DNA from: Carposina sasakii
Lineage: Eukaryota > Arthropoda > Insecta > Lepidoptera > Carposinidae
DNA: 64,000 nucleotides
Direction: 5' to 3'
NCBI GenBank assembly: GCA_014607495.2
Contig: CP053166.1
Location: forward strand, 9,566,455 to 9,630,454
Within the stretch, counting starts at the first letter, position 1. Each line of letters starts with the position of its first letter. Shown here in pieces: positions 46,401-49,330 of the stretch. The position numbers were made by a program, and so were the translations under genes. The notes under the pieces were generated by a model, which did no database searches, had not been told where the DNA came from, and worked only from the letters and a program-made list of their open reading frames with translations.

Positions 46401-47054
46401 ATTGCCTCTGTAAGGCAAAATTCATGTTTATTTTGTACTGTTTTTGTAAACTTTAAGTGTATTAAAAATATAACTGTTATATCAGGTACGTTAAAATAAA
46501 ATAATTTTGTGTTGATAACAAGTTTCTGCGAAAGGTATAACATTATTAATTAAGATACGATAAAGACAGTCAAGTTATACCTATAAATATTAAAAAGAGA
46601 CAATCAAATTCAAAAATATCTCTCTATATGAAAACTATTAACACTTACAATGCAGACTTTATTTATTTATTCCTCAGTAGCAATTTTCAGAGCAGTAATT
46701 GCTCTTTGTCTCTTAAATATTATGTTTACGCTGGCACGGGAAAAAACTAACAGAAATTGTTATTCGGCCGACTGGACTTTAGAGTATAAAATTGGGGACA
46801 AAATCCCACTCGATTACTGATGTGGAACATTGTGGAATATGGGACAAAACTTCGGGACGATAGGAGCATGTCAGATTACTGCACATATTTGAAGATTTAT
46901 CTCGTAAAGAATTATAATAATTGAACTTACGTATAGATAGGCATCCGTTCTCCATCCTTGAACCAGAGCATCATGGCCACGTCCCTGGTAGGGGCCGCCA
47001 GGTCGCAAGGCAGTCGCGTGTCACTGCCCGGTGCGGTCCATACTTGGATTGCAT
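4300..47054 (-). CDS. Sidestep-family Ig-superfamily receptor gene, 14 exons, partial at both ends
   Basis: The joined exons (listed separately) give 2235 nt: 2 nt of a split codon, 744 codons and 1 nt of the next. Every junction has GT/AG ends and matching phase. Order along the protein (residue 1 is the first full codon): Ig1 about 1-111, Ig2 112-211, Ig3 212-309, Ig4 310-406, Ig5 407-511, FN3-like 512-625, transmembrane helix about 645-671, tail from 672. Each Ig domain has its cysteine pair. Sequons NES, NLT, NFT, NVT and NGT fit an exported ectodomain. The Ig1 end PIYTVDFRN, the Ig2 start VPPDAPRIYDSDG and the Ig5 ending CWASNDVG...EPCLFRI are typical of the Sidestep family, which in Drosophila comprises neuronal and muscle surface receptors that bind Beaten-path proteins during motor axon guidance. 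The family assignment is firm; which paralogue it is cannot be told. The signal peptide exon and the stop were not found. No in-frame stop or frameshift was seen, so the gene looks functional. Confidence 0.9.
5065..5230 (+). repeat. Lepidopteran-type retroelement 3' end
   Basis: aataaaattctttattgcac, catggccgaacttaatgcta and attctctaccagttaaccac are a combination I associate with dispersed lepidopteran non-LTR tails. In the intron between exons 14 and 13. Confidence 0.5.
5838..6012 (-). CDS. Sidestep-like exon 13: stalk, transmembrane helix and stop-transfer lysines
   Basis: Acceptor actttcag, donor GTATCT, 175 nt, entering with two bases and leaving two. The Pro/Ser/Thr stalk NPLQTMTPSPPMTSSDNG leads into about 27 hydrophobic residues beginning MALLIGAALTMVLL, rich in Thr, Leu and Ile, then CKKKSRPLQDPEQ. 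This is a single-pass type I membrane segment with a basic stop-transfer signal. The intron to exon 12 is only 289 bp. Confidence 0.94.
6302..6494 (-). CDS. Sidestep-like exon 12: second half of fibronectin III-like domain
   Basis: Acceptor cttcag, donor GTAAGT, 193 nt, starting on a full codon and leaving one base. It reads DVSGRGLTESVYRAKNDNPL, then FSLDALSPGRYTFLVYAETG and ends HSIPIRTSDDLDRP. The L-x-P-G-x-x-Y-x-x-x-V-Y-A-x-x-x-x-G motif is the FN3 F-G region. It ends near the juxtamembrane stalk, which continues in exon 13. Confidence 0.93.
7109..7207. mobile_element. M8: short element with GTGGG ends
   Basis: gtggggtaagcatgaacctt and attcgtgtttgtcccac are inverted ends. A second copy is at 35559. 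Confidence 0.65.
7317..7471 (-). CDS. Sidestep-like exon 11: first half of fibronectin III-like domain
   Basis: Acceptor ctcttccag, donor GTTAGC, 155 nt. It encodes EPPINCEIDNEILRCEPGHD, then GGLPQSFLLEVLEVRSSAP and ends ISTLNDQ. The C-x-(9-10)-C-x-x-G-x-D-G-G-L-P-Q-x-F-x-L-E pattern is the start of the membrane-proximal FN3 domain in Sidestep proteins. It is GC-rich in an AT-rich intron landscape. The donor GTTAGC is weak, so exon skipping or alternative use is possible but nothing in the sequence demonstrates it. Confidence 0.92.
7565..8010 (+). mobile_element. M1 element, diverged copy
   Basis: Ends acaggctg and catcctgt; body includes catggaagcatacctgggaa, ttcccaagatattagggtcc and ttcgttaagggtggcaacga. 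Members of M1 have CAGGGTG ends in inverted orientation. About 60 bp of AT-rich DNA near 7605..7665 seems to be an extra insertion. Confidence 0.8.
8085..8150 (+). mobile_element. RP1 fragment, 3' end
   Basis: cgcctacccagcgtggtgtc and gcctacatacagcaatggac match the 3' part of RP1. Directly upstream, on the gene's 3' side, of the exon 10 donor. Confidence 0.7.
8222..8378 (-). CDS. Sidestep-like exon 10: second half of Ig5 (not apparent as an open frame)
   Basis: Acceptor tgattag, donor GTATAG, 157 nt, starting on a full codon and leaving one base. The frame reads IPASNVTVMGGSSTVIHGLP, then LGWLACWASNDVGNQ and ends PCLFRIMPAG. The C-W-A-x-N-x-x-G motif followed by E-P-C is diagnostic of the last Ig domain of Sidestep-type proteins, the EPC cysteine matching the extra one in exon 9. 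The phase fits both neighbours. An open frame on the opposite strand here is a shadow. Confidence 0.92.
8546..8765. mobile_element. M6: 220-bp MITE with 37-bp inverted ends
   Basis: ccttgatcacacgtaccgaa...gggcgagacagt at the left is inverted at 8729..8765 with one mismatch. A second smaller palindrome (aaggcacacgttccg...cgtgtgcctt, about 8512..8548) abuts the left end. Internal ggccgagtg motifs are repeated. It lies 210 bp from the exon 9 donor. Confidence 0.8.
8976..9133 (-). CDS. Sidestep-like exon 9: first half of Ig5
   Basis: Acceptor ctctatag, donor GTATGT, 158 nt, entering with two bases and ending on a full codon. It encodes SRPECSAGSVVQQLAGTPGG, then EVRARCSVTAPS and RFYWTYNGTKDVLP. 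It has the extra cysteine right after the domain start (RPEC), paired in this family with a cysteine near the end of Ig5, besides the canonical one. NGT is a sequon. The intron upstream is 3.8 kb. Confidence 0.92.
9229..9468 (-). mobile_element. RP1 retroposon copy, diverged
   Basis: Reads catcagtctattgcagtcca through gtgaccgctgtgtgattttc to ttgccaacatcacgtgg on the plus strand; same order as the reference copy, with more substitutions. Lies in the intron just upstream of exon 9. Confidence 0.8.
9513..9650 (+). repeat. RP2 repeat copy
   Basis: cttcactagaatacatcatc, gagtcgactaaggaattcag and tagctagcaacttgtaattg match RP2. Confidence 0.75.
10292..10496. mobile_element. M5: CpG-rich inverted-repeat element flanked by TTAA
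   Basis: Two arms of about 70 bp (10292..10362 and 10427..10496) share acaccggatgcgtatgcgtg, cacgtaagcgta and aatgtatggaac in inverted order. TTAA occurs at 10288..10291 and 10497..10500, as for piggyBac-type insertions. The open frames over it are products of its symmetric sequence. Confidence 0.78.
12555..12690. mobile_element. M2 right-half remnant
   Basis: gaccattcccgaattgttta, atttcgggtctcaaattctc and catagcttttcgattaacat are the M2 right half; no intact end. Upstream of an RP1 copy in the intron after exon 8. Confidence 0.55.
12735..12904 (-). mobile_element. RP1 retroposon copy missing its 3' end
   Basis: Matches the 5' two-thirds of RP1 (gcccatagtcaccacgctgg to ctgccggcaccacgcggc). 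The 3' part is replaced by a decayed M2 element. It ends 54 bp before the exon 8 donor. Confidence 0.8.
12958..13117 (-). CDS. Sidestep-like exon 8: second half of Ig4
   Basis: Acceptor tttttccag, donor GTAAGT, 160 nt, starting on a full codon, leaving one base. It reads EHQIRDDPVGGISVEGDKLV, then LRGLRRHHSARYRCKARNSE and ends SEPLDLNVL: the E-to-G strands of Ig4 with the Y-R-C tyrosine corner and the classic C-x-A-x-N-S-E-G motif. It is separated from exon 7 by a 3.6-kb repeat-rich intron. Confidence 0.94.
13985..14145. repeat. RP8 repeat copy
   Basis: accaccgatatcgtatcgtt, atggcggctatatttatcgt and cgataaatcggtttatcata. The reverse copy is at 57805..57960. Confidence 0.75.
14185..14297 (-). 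mobile_element. SINE S-C (tRNA-like), full length
   Basis: On the minus strand ccggtggcttagtagttata (A-box region) and tgggttcgattcccactcgg (B-box) are followed by a short tail ending ttattaataattttat. The anticodon arm does not fold properly and there is no T33, so it is not a functional tRNA. Confidence 0.8.
14311..14566. mobile_element. M2 element (near-palindromic MITE, TA target)
   Basis: cagggtgtaacaaaaggcaa to cttttctgttacaccctg, flanked by TA on both sides. The two halves are inverted copies: agcgaaaagctatgtaaata ... catagcttttcgct and actcgaaatcacatgtttat ... tatgtgattttgagtct. Looks like a Tc1/mariner-type MITE. Confidence 0.85.
15140..15370 (-). mobile_element. SINE S-B copy
   Basis: Same as 40081..40338 over tagataagtatagaaacatc and taccgggattcgaacccagg. 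Directly followed by M1 at 15379. Confidence 0.85.
15562..15612 (-). mobile_element. SINE S-C, 5'-truncated, 8-bp target duplication, inside M1
   Basis: ataaaattattaataaagaa to acccgaatcgaatcg is the S-C tail. AAGATTTT is present at 15554..15561 and 15613..15620, and the other M1 copies lack this segment. Confidence 0.82.
15772..16030. mobile_element. M2 element nested in M1, TA target duplication
   Basis: The M1 sequence tatttgatgtatagagtac of other copies is split at TA (15770..15771 and 16031..16032) by this 259-bp near-palindrome. Confidence 0.9.
16114..16234. mobile_element. M2 right-half fragment
   Basis: gaattctccatactatctgg, catgtgatttcgagtctcaa, and a changed end gtacaccatg. Confidence 0.65.
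16724..16854 (-). CDS. Sidestep-like exon 7: first half of Ig4
   Basis: Acceptor aattttag, donor GTTAGT, 131 nt, entering with two bases and ending on a full codon. It encodes YPPVSQMSLIKP (first residue split), then LREDEVAVLLCSADASPPAS and ends NFTFYKE. The cysteine is the first of Ig4. The usual core tryptophan position (the F-x-W-x-x-N pattern) is phenylalanine-rich here (NFTFYKE), so the domain core departs from consensus. NFT is a sequon. The donor is GTTAGT, not the common GTAAGT. Confidence 0.91.
16890..17062 (+). repeat. RP2 repeat copy
   Basis: ttccgtgcatgttgtgattg, ggcgatgaggtagcaactta and gctaaacgtggctatataga match RP2, including its less often seen end with a gatcctgcagtttt block. 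It is in the intron just upstream of exon 7. Confidence 0.7.
18000..18066 (-). mobile_element. tRNA-like SINE head fragment
   Basis: caggattcgaacctgtgtcc is a B-box region in reverse, followed by cttcgctctacagagg. It lies 26 bp downstream of the exon 6 donor and is not a foldable tRNA. Confidence 0.5.
18092..18236 (-). CDS. Sidestep-like exon 6: second half of Ig3 (not apparent as an open frame)
   Basis: Acceptor tatttag, donor GTAAGA, 145 nt, starting on a full codon and leaving one base. The frame reads MEVDGEVTKSVLTWRVRRED, then SGRELVCRVSNPWFP and ends SSLTFDVSY with the next exon. It carries the second cysteine of Ig3 in the LxCRxxN context usual for the family and resolves the phase clash between exons 5 and 7. 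The tyrosine corner is degenerate (SGRELVC). The overlapping open frame 17984..18175 is a shadow in another frame and includes SINE-like DNA. Confidence 0.9.
18500..18615 (-). repeat. RP10 repeat
   Basis: cccaaagaggttgggtagaa, tatacacccacttttcacca and taaagccccacgtggtaagg; related pieces are at 30480..30560 and 34945..35020. Confidence 0.55.
18748..18896 (-). CDS. Sidestep-like exon 5: first half of Ig3
   Basis: Acceptor ctcctag, donor GTATAT, 149 nt, entering with two bases and ending on a full codon. It encodes LKPQFVRVTGNG, then HERSFVCTTRGSKPAPNIDWFI and ends LVDSTLTE. The cysteine and the tryptophan of Ig3 are both present. The GTATAT donor is a little weaker than the GTAAGT donors elsewhere. 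The exon is GC-richer than its surroundings. Its zero end phase does not fit 16724..16854 directly, which led to finding exon 6. Confidence 0.92.
18940..19130 (-). repeat. RP2 repeat copy, minus orientation, decayed
   Basis: ccagtgacaagttgcttg-like blocks (gttcagtgacaagttgcttg) and acaacaggcacggaaggaga read as RP2 reversed. Confidence 0.6.
19415..19600 (-). CDS. Sidestep-like exon 4: second half of Ig2
   Basis: Acceptor tttgcag, donor GTAAGT, 186 nt. It begins GKPPPDVSWYRGEERL, with the core tryptophan, continues through QIHIQNLSRE and ends ETRLQCRVEPPLLQPVVRDVTL, with the second Ig2 cysteine. The tyrosine-corner residue is replaced by leucine (LQC), common in this family's Ig2. The 185-bp intron to exon 3 is the shortest in the gene. 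Confidence 0.93.
19786..19899 (-). CDS. Sidestep-like exon 3: first half of Ig2
   Basis: Acceptor tttgcag, donor GTATGT, 114 nt, phases match on both sides. The frame reads VPPDAPRIYDSDGKEI, GPFREGQ and LLLSCQASGG, i.e. the inter-domain linker with the PP-x-x-P-x-I-Y-D signature of the Sidestep family and the first cysteine of Ig2. A longer open frame covering 19660..19905 on this strand is a different reading frame and not the protein. Confidence 0.93.
20200..20408 (-). CDS. Sidestep-like exon 2: second half of Ig1
   Basis: Acceptor ttctttcag, donor GTGAGT, 209 nt, entering with one base and leaving with one base. It completes Ig1: VDFRNGPPVHW, then HFALNESDPS and the canonical DDGIYRCRIDY that holds the second Ig cysteine and the D-x-G-x-Y-x-C tyrosine corner, followed by KVNLTVI, the G strand. 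Two sequons (NES, NLT) fit a glycosylated ectodomain. The splice to exon 1 recreates PIYT-VDFRN, matching the PIYSxDxR pattern of Sidestep proteins, which is the strongest reason for joining across the 26.5-kb intron. Confidence 0.93.
22251..22523. mobile_element. M3 element
   Basis: Ends aggggggcaat and attggcccc are inverted repeats; body has gaaacgcggtgcgaagcaat, agtatgacagaataaaaaca and ttccgtttcagcttcgttcc. Five copies in the window. Confidence 0.82.
24553..24720 (-). mobile_element. Short 3' fragment of the same RTE-like family
   Basis: Near-identical over about 150 bp to the 3' end at 42205..42365 (cctctttcccggaggggtag, cttcatctactttcatgata), in the same orientation, preceded by an atacatacaaacat tail. 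It covers only the last residues and tail of the reverse transcriptase, so it is a strongly 5'-truncated copy. It abuts the M1 element starting at 24735. Confidence 0.85.
24735..25113 (-). mobile_element. M1 element, minus orientation
   Basis: cagggtgttttttcgttgcc to gttgacgaccaaaaatcatc, uninterrupted, about 380 bp: the best guide to full M1 length. Confidence 0.85.
25238..25399. mobile_element. M7: 162-bp MITE with about 40-bp inverted ends
   Basis: gtacgagttttcacttcgaa...cgcgttaacgtaaa and its inverse tttacgcaatcgagtgcgaa...actcgcact. Core tttatac-poor, no coding. Confidence 0.75.
26020..26300 (+). repeat. RP2 repeat copy interrupted by M4
   Basis: tactagaatatatcagctac and gagtaaagtaagaatttagg precede the M4 element; ggcgatgagctagcaatttg resumes the family sequence directly after it. 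Confidence 0.8.
26096..26265. mobile_element. M4: 170-bp MITE with perfect 22-bp inverted ends, inserted in RP2
   Basis: GGTCGGTTCATATCTGACGG plus AA at 26096..26117 is exactly inverted at 26244..26265. It interrupts an RP2 copy. Confidence 0.88.
26305..26535 (+). repeat. RP9 repeat (starts gacgcccgcgacttcgtccg, ends tttataatatta)
   Basis: Typical lepidopteran repeat with gtggactgcagaaaaaac, an aaatcgatctagccgttttt block and a 3' end ctttcgcgtttataatatta. A Helitron origin is possible but unproven. Confidence 0.65.
26659..26915 (-). mobile_element. RP1 retroposon copy, full length
   Basis: Nearly identical to the 35877 copy, from catcatcatcatcagcctat to accggcaccacgcggc. Apparently a young insertion. 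Confidence 0.88.
28157..28238 (-). mobile_element. RP1 retroposon, short 5'-truncated copy with 9-bp target duplication
   Basis: Only about 80 bp of the 3' end remain. GATTTTTTT is present on both sides (28148..28156 and 28239..28247), supporting insertion by target-primed reverse transcription. Confidence 0.82.
28689..28930 (+). mobile_element. RP1 retroposon copy, full length, plus orientation
   Basis: ggccgcgtggtgccggcaga to gtccagcagtggactgcaa, the opposite orientation to most other copies. Confidence 0.88.
28965..29070 (+). repeat. RP2 repeat copy
   Basis: gactaagaatgcattctctc, ttgcaacttgtcactgatca and gtaaacgtggctctaagtat match RP2. It follows directly after an RP1 copy. Confidence 0.7.
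29158..29538. mobile_element. M9: CAGGGTG-ended element, single copy here
   Basis: cagggtgtaaaaagacaacg and aacaaagttgtctttttaca are inverted ends of about 38 bp; the right terminus is damaged. The ends resemble those of M1 and M2 but the body does not. Confidence 0.7.
31647..31910. mobile_element. M2 element, full length
   Basis: cagggtgtaacagaaagggt to ccccttttgttacaccctg, TA on both sides; complete near-palindrome with a small internal duplication (tttattta). Confidence 0.88.
31918..32090 (-). mobile_element. SINE S-B copy, decayed
   Basis: atagaaacatggattcattg, ggaaacaaacatcgagattt and ggtattcgaaatttcgaccc align with S-B with many changes. Immediately after an M2 copy. Confidence 0.6.
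32665..32850 (-). mobile_element. Retroposon 3' end related to RP1 but with a different body
   Basis: It shares cagcctattgcagtccactg with RP1, then diverges into gaaggcctccaccagagtac, ccatccagtcactaccagcc and ggagggcatccaacgctacg, a sequence I associate with the 3' end of another lepidopteran non-LTR element. Confidence 0.6.
33236..33440 (+). repeat. RP9 repeat copy, short form
   Basis: actagtggacgcccgcgact to cgcgtttataatattagtag. Two more RP9-like units follow to 34822. Confidence 0.7.
33578..33813. repeat. Tandem duplication of a 123-bp unit
   Basis: ttagaaagtgcttatcatgt to gaccttcaattttattacg is repeated from 33701 with few changes. Confidence 0.88.
33814..34142 (+). repeat. RP9-type unit, 3' end, with (CAAA)n
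   Basis: cagtagttccggagattagc, then nine CAAA units (34078..34114) and cagctttataatattagtat. Confidence 0.65.
34143..34822 (+). repeat. RP9-type unit with internal minisatellite
   Basis: Starts agtggcccgccctcgcttcg and ends ctttataatattagtata. A core ttcccgttggtccccttccc...gggaatttcgggaaatccgt recurs near 34231, 34345, 34471, 34518 and 34645. Confidence 0.75.
35559..35677. mobile_element. M8 second copy
   Basis: tgtagggtaagcatgaacct, gcaagcaaacgctatgagat and ttcgtgtttgcccgac align with the 7109 copy. Confidence 0.65.
35877..36133 (-). mobile_element. RP1 retroposon, full-length reference copy with 13-bp target duplication
   Basis: A 257-bp element on the minus strand from GGCCGCATGGTGCCGGCGGA to a 3' end of cagtggactgcaataggctg followed by GATGAT repeats. 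The direct repeats AATAGTTGTTTTT (35864..35876) and AATAGTTCTTTTT (36134..36146) differ at one base. Near its 3' end it encodes a GEAYVQQWTA-like peptide, the C terminus of non-LTR reverse transcriptases. Variable 5' truncation of other copies, target duplications and the simple-repeat tail mark it as a retroposon. Confidence 0.88.
37284..37453. repeat. Fold-back pair of S-C SINEs, head to head
   Basis: A full S-C copy on the minus strand (37284..37394) meets a 5'-truncated plus-strand copy (37397..37453). The outer 56 bp form an inverted repeat (ataaaattattaataaagaa ... ttctttattaataattttat). Confidence 0.85.
37781..38060. mobile_element. M3 element, intact ends
   Basis: cagggggccaattctcgaaa to tttcaagaattgccccccag: inverted ends of about 20 bp. 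Body in the opposite direction to the 22251 copy. Confidence 0.85.
38361..38945 (+). mobile_element. RP1 retroposon copy carrying its own nested insertion
   Basis: ggccgcgtggtgtcggcaga at the left, then after a 315-bp insertion attcgtaccaccccatgtct through cagcagtggactgcaatagg and a long GATGAT tail. Confidence 0.85.
38386..38700 (-). mobile_element. Non-LTR retrotransposon 3' end or SINE with TCTA tail, 7-bp target duplication
   Basis: GAGTAGA is repeated at 38379..38385 and 38701..38707 and the RP1 sequence is continuous without the insert. On the minus strand the insert ends tgtcaaataaattc, i.e. an AATAAA signal, followed by (TCTA) repeats. No coding region recognised. Confidence 0.82.
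39405..39640 (-). mobile_element. RP1 retroposon copy, strongly diverged
   Basis: Order of blocks is as in RP1 (gcctgctggacgtaggcctt, atagtcacctcactagtcc, actctgccgacaccc) with many substitutions and indels: an old copy. Confidence 0.7.
39978..40370 (-). repeat. RP3 repeat interrupted by SINE S-B
   Basis: Family sequence to gagggtatagtt (40080), then an S-B insertion, then agttgagatgtacaagttcg. Confidence 0.8.
40081..40338 (-). mobile_element. SINE S-B, near full length, 6-bp target duplication
   Basis: On the minus strand the head ggtctagtaggtagtgaccc, tgggttcgaatcccggtagg (B-box) marks a tRNA-derived promoter region; the body runs through ccgttgcttagtacccacga and ends in an AT-rich tail. 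ATAGTT flanks it at 40075..40080 and 40339..40344. Confidence 0.85.
40445..40575 (-). repeat. RP2 repeat copy, decayed
   Basis: gattccatagccacgttaag and agatgcagctgatgtattct read as RP2 in reverse. Confidence 0.6.
41565..41619 (+). repeat. Host repeat RP7, left part (interrupted by the P-like element)
   Basis: The sequence gctttgcacggatgtaatgc to gaacaaagtcgagg and the 8-bp target copy belongs to a dispersed repeat whose other half resumes at 44416. The uninterrupted version is at 58010..58260 on the opposite strand. Confidence 0.75.
41777..41856 (+). CDS. THAP-domain protein of the P-like element, exon 1
   Basis: ATG at 41777 opens MPSCAIKWCGKNSG, then GITFHR, with donor GTGAGT at 41857 and two bases of a split Arg codon. 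C-x4-C is the first half of the THAP C2CH zinc-binding site. The ATG is 130 bp inside the left terminal repeat. The start is chosen because it matches the usual M-x-x-C start of THAP proteins. Its partner exon lies 1.5 kb downstream. No homology search was possible; the call rests on motif spacing. Confidence 0.8.
42194..42912 (-). mobile_element. RTE-like non-LTR retrotransposon, 5'-truncated, 14-bp target duplication
   Basis: A 719-bp insertion on the minus strand in the intron of the THAP gene. A perfect 14-bp direct repeat, TAATAATTTAATAG, flanks it at 42180..42193 and 42913..42926. The 3' end carries a short tandem (TGTA-type) tail next to the duplication, as in RTE elements. It encodes only the end of the reverse transcriptase and is truncated at its 5' end, typical of target-primed reverse transcription. 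Confidence 0.88.
42220..42909 (-). pseudogene. Reverse transcriptase C-terminal fragment, frameshifted
   Basis: From 42822 down to the stop at 42220 the frame reads 200 residues containing VPTLMYGSESWVWQKPKHQS, then MLRWFGHVERMSE and GRVGRGRPRRTF: the C-terminal region after the polymerase domain of lepidopteran endonuclease/reverse transcriptases. Immediately upstream (42823..42909) the family sequence continues in another frame as IMIDEERLEQVTEFVNLGT, so a frameshift separates the two parts near 42820. Dead as a protein-coding unit. The opposite strand open frames at 42379..42831 are shadows. Confidence 0.88.
43070..43250 (+). repeat. Dispersed lepidopteran-type repeat in the P-like element's intron
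   Basis: Contains cgctaaagctcgagaacggc, tgccgattttaatgatattt and ggtggcgctgcgatcgggat, a combination I associate with dispersed lepidopteran repeats. No second clear copy in this window, so boundaries are estimated. Confidence 0.5.
43366..43528 (+). CDS. THAP-domain protein of the P-like element, exon 2, ends early
   Basis: Acceptor ttttag precedes 163 nt that continue in frame from exon 1: FPHDGVKKKSWSNATQRDN, then KYSVLCSRHFRSDSF and RRRLYSSSH, stop at 43526..43528. FHRFP across the splice, the K-x-W tryptophan, C-S-R-H-F (the C and H of the zinc site) and S-D-x-F are THAP hallmarks. The AVPT/AVPS box that normally closes the domain is missing where the stop occurs, giving an 80-residue THAP-only product. 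It could be a truncated repressor-like protein, as internally deleted Drosophila P elements make, or simply a decayed gene. The frame itself is free of stops and its splice sites are intact. Confidence 0.78.
44416..44790 (+). repeat. Host repeat RP7, right part, itself split by an RP1 retroposon
   Basis: Begins with the second target copy and ctatagaaaagttg, is interrupted by RP1 (44471..44717), and resumes as tttagctgttctcgagatct and agcaacacattcagcgattc. The same order without interruptions is found on the minus strand at 58010..58200. Confidence 0.75.
44471..44717 (+). mobile_element. RP1 retroposon copy, full length
   Basis: Starts gccgcgtgatgccggcagag and ends cagcagtggactgcaatagg. Same family as 35877..36133. 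Inserted in repeat RP7. The small open frame over it is the RP1 pseudo-peptide. Confidence 0.85.
44832..45060. mobile_element. M2 element, decayed
   Basis: gtataacaaaatgggtatgt, actcgaaatcacatatttat and tttgttagaccctg keep the family order. Confidence 0.65.
45556..45890 (+). mobile_element. SINE S-A, tRNA-derived, full length
   Basis: Head agcggtgatagctcagtggt (A-box) and gtaagttcgatcccagtcac (B-box-like), body tcgtgcctcggaaagcacgt, ttccgtcccatcggactatg, ggccaatctctgtagagatt, and a TCATCATT tail. A second copy is at 50939. Confidence 0.85.
46178..46305 (+). repeat. RP2 repeat copy, well preserved
   Basis: tcagctgcatctccttccgg, aagagtcgactaaggaactc and caggcgatgagctagcaact are close to the family consensus. 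Confidence 0.8.
46931..47054 (-). CDS. Sidestep-like exon 1 in window: first half of Ig1
   Basis: Acceptor gttttag and donor GTAAGT bound 124 nt. The first 2 nt complete a codon from an unseen upstream exon, and the exon ends after two bases of a Thr codon (PIY-T). It encodes the A-to-C' half of an Ig V-type domain: the first cysteine in RLPCDL, the core tryptophan in MLWFKDGE, and the PIYT motif that in this family joins the next exon at the same place. It lies 26.5 kb upstream of the next exon. An RP1 retroposon (47177..47408) sits about 120 bp beyond the exon in the upstream intron. Confidence 0.88.
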
Positions 47055-47176
47055 CTAAAACAAAACATATTGTTTTAACATAGAGACGGCGATAGTGGTC
47101 GCCTACTTCTGGACCAGGTTTTTTAGAGAAGCAGGCCATTGGACCCTTACACTTATATACCATACTCATAATCTTA

Positions 47177-47408
47177 AATTGCAGTCCACTTCTTGATGCA
47201 GGCCTCCTCCAGGGTACGCCACAAGGCCACGGGAGTTTTTGCACATTGCCTCCACACTAGGCAGGCGTGTAAACGCAGTGTGATTATTTTAGAACTATGT
47301 TTTCAACACGGGAGGCGCTTCTGCCCATCTCCCTGAAACCCTTAATAGCCTCTGACGATACACACAGGCAGATATAGGGTTGTTCTATTTACTGCCCACA
47401 CCACACGG
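47177..47408 (-). mobile_element. RP1 retroposon copy, diverged
   Basis: From attgcagtccacttcttgat to ctgcccacaccacacgga with the RP1 block order. Lies just upstream of exon 1 of the Sidestep-like gene. Confidence 0.78.
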
Positions 47409-47552
47409 AATCTACTATACTGAATCCTTAATCACGATGGTTACCAAAATTACTTCTGCTTGGTTAATTCATAGTCTACTAGTCAAATACCTTTTGGATA
47501 ATTTGTATTACAGACAGTCCAAGATCAAGCCATTGATAGCAACAAAGTAATC

Positions 47553-47785
47553 AAGGGGCCAATTCTCGAAAAGTCTCGAGTTGGAACGAAGCCGAAACGG
47601 AACCGTTGTAGTCGCTCAGAACAAAGCAATAATTATTTTACGGTGACGTAATTAGACACATTTCAGTACGAAACAGATATTTGTTTTTATTCTGTCATAC
47701 CCGCGACCGATGCGTGTTAATATATGCGTTTCCTTAGGTCCGTTAGTGGTTGCGTTTCGACTCAAAAATTTTTAAGAATTTGCTG
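47553..47785. mobile_element. M3 element, damaged right end
   Basis: aaggggccaattctcgaaaa through ggtgacgtaattagacacat; the right end has lost the CCCCC block. Confidence 0.75.
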
Positions 47786-49330
47786 TCGTTATATTCTAAT
47801 TATACCAACTTTGAACTTACGAAAACATGTCAGATTATTAAAATATAATACCATTGAAAAGCAAAAACATAATATAAAAAAATTCATCAATTTCTCAAAC
47901 AAGGCCCTAATTTGCATAAATCCTTACATCGCGCATCTATTGAATTACATTACCTAATATCTCGCTGCTCCTTTATCAAAGGCCGCCCTTACTTCATTTC
48001 TTTGGTATTTGACACCCCAACACCCTGACAAACAAAGGCAAGAACCGCAGACAAAGGGAATTCATTATTTTCAAAATCTCGTTAAAGTGGGACGAAAAAA
48101 TTCGGCCCTGGATTCGGATTCGGCGACGCTATTTTGTCCGGCATGTGCCACATTAATACAGGATGGCTGGGATTTAATGACGCCTCGGACGCCTTTGTGC
48201 TGCCCCCTCTCGGCTTTACTAGGCTAACTCAATTCACATGTTTCGGGCCCGTTTGATCCTCGATTTTTTCGTCGTACAATGCGGGGTGTCCTGTTAGCTA
48301 GTCGTTTTTGTAATAAGTGCCCGGCATATTTTTCCGGCGGATTAGGGCCGATGTAACAACCTTTGTAGTTTTAGGTAACAGGACACAGTGTTCTAGGGAT
48401 ATTTTTAATGTATCGTACGGACCTTTTGTCATCTTGGAAAATTATATGCTTGTTTGTTTATGTAATTTATACCTGTTTCTATTTCTATAGTTAGCTACGG
48501 TTGATTTCGAAAATCTATACAAGGTTATTCCACACCCACACACCCACACATAATATATATATATATAGACACGGCAGTTCTCCCTAAAAGTAGTATATAT
48601 AGTGGACAGATTAATCAGTCATCACTTGAGAGAATACCGAAGTGCTTTAGTCGACTCTTACGACATGCATGGGAAGGAAATGAAGATGATGTATTCTAGT
48701 GAAGCCCCGCATCAAGAAAGGATATGACATACTCGTAGTTTGTTCCATAAAACGTAATTTGGTCCTAAGTCTAGAACTTAATGTGGATTTTATATTTATT
48801 ATGTGGTAAAAGGTACTTATTGTATATTTATTTGTTTGCTAAAATGAAATTTTGACACGGTGAAAAAGAACCGAGACAGGTTATATATATATTATACACA
48901 TATTATTATTACCAGACGGTGATTCAAGAAGTTTTTCTCACATCTTTTCTATTAAAGAGCTGTAACATACTCGTACCTACATTAAATTAAAGAGGGCAGA
49001 TGATGGAGTGGTATAAGTTACGTCATATTGCGAATTAAGGCGAGGTACTACTAGTGGACAAGTCAAAAAGACCTTTCGCTAGAACAAATTGTTTTGGTAT
49101 TTACATCTAACTATCGATCTTGAAAATAATACTCAACATACTCAAAGATATTGTCCAAGGAATGTGCTTATTCGTTACACGATAGTGTACCTATACTTTG
49201 CACAATCAAAAATTATCTAAAAAAAAACTATCCTGTATAGTTTTCTGATTTTCCATCGCTTTTCTTTGCATTCTGGGACGCAGAGTGACCGCTTTTGTGT
49301 TATTTGCATACATGTTGTGTCCTTGAAATA

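Larger units (their letters stand above)
20409..46930 (-). other. 26.5-kb intron of the Sidestep-like gene
   Basis: Bounded by the exon 1 donor GTAAGT and the exon 2 acceptor. It holds the P-like element, most MITE and SINE copies and several low-repeat stretches. Stretches 20409..22250, 22524..24552, 27000..28140, 29540..31640, 36150..37280, 39640..39970 and 40576..41564 hold no feature I could name. Confidence 0.75.
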
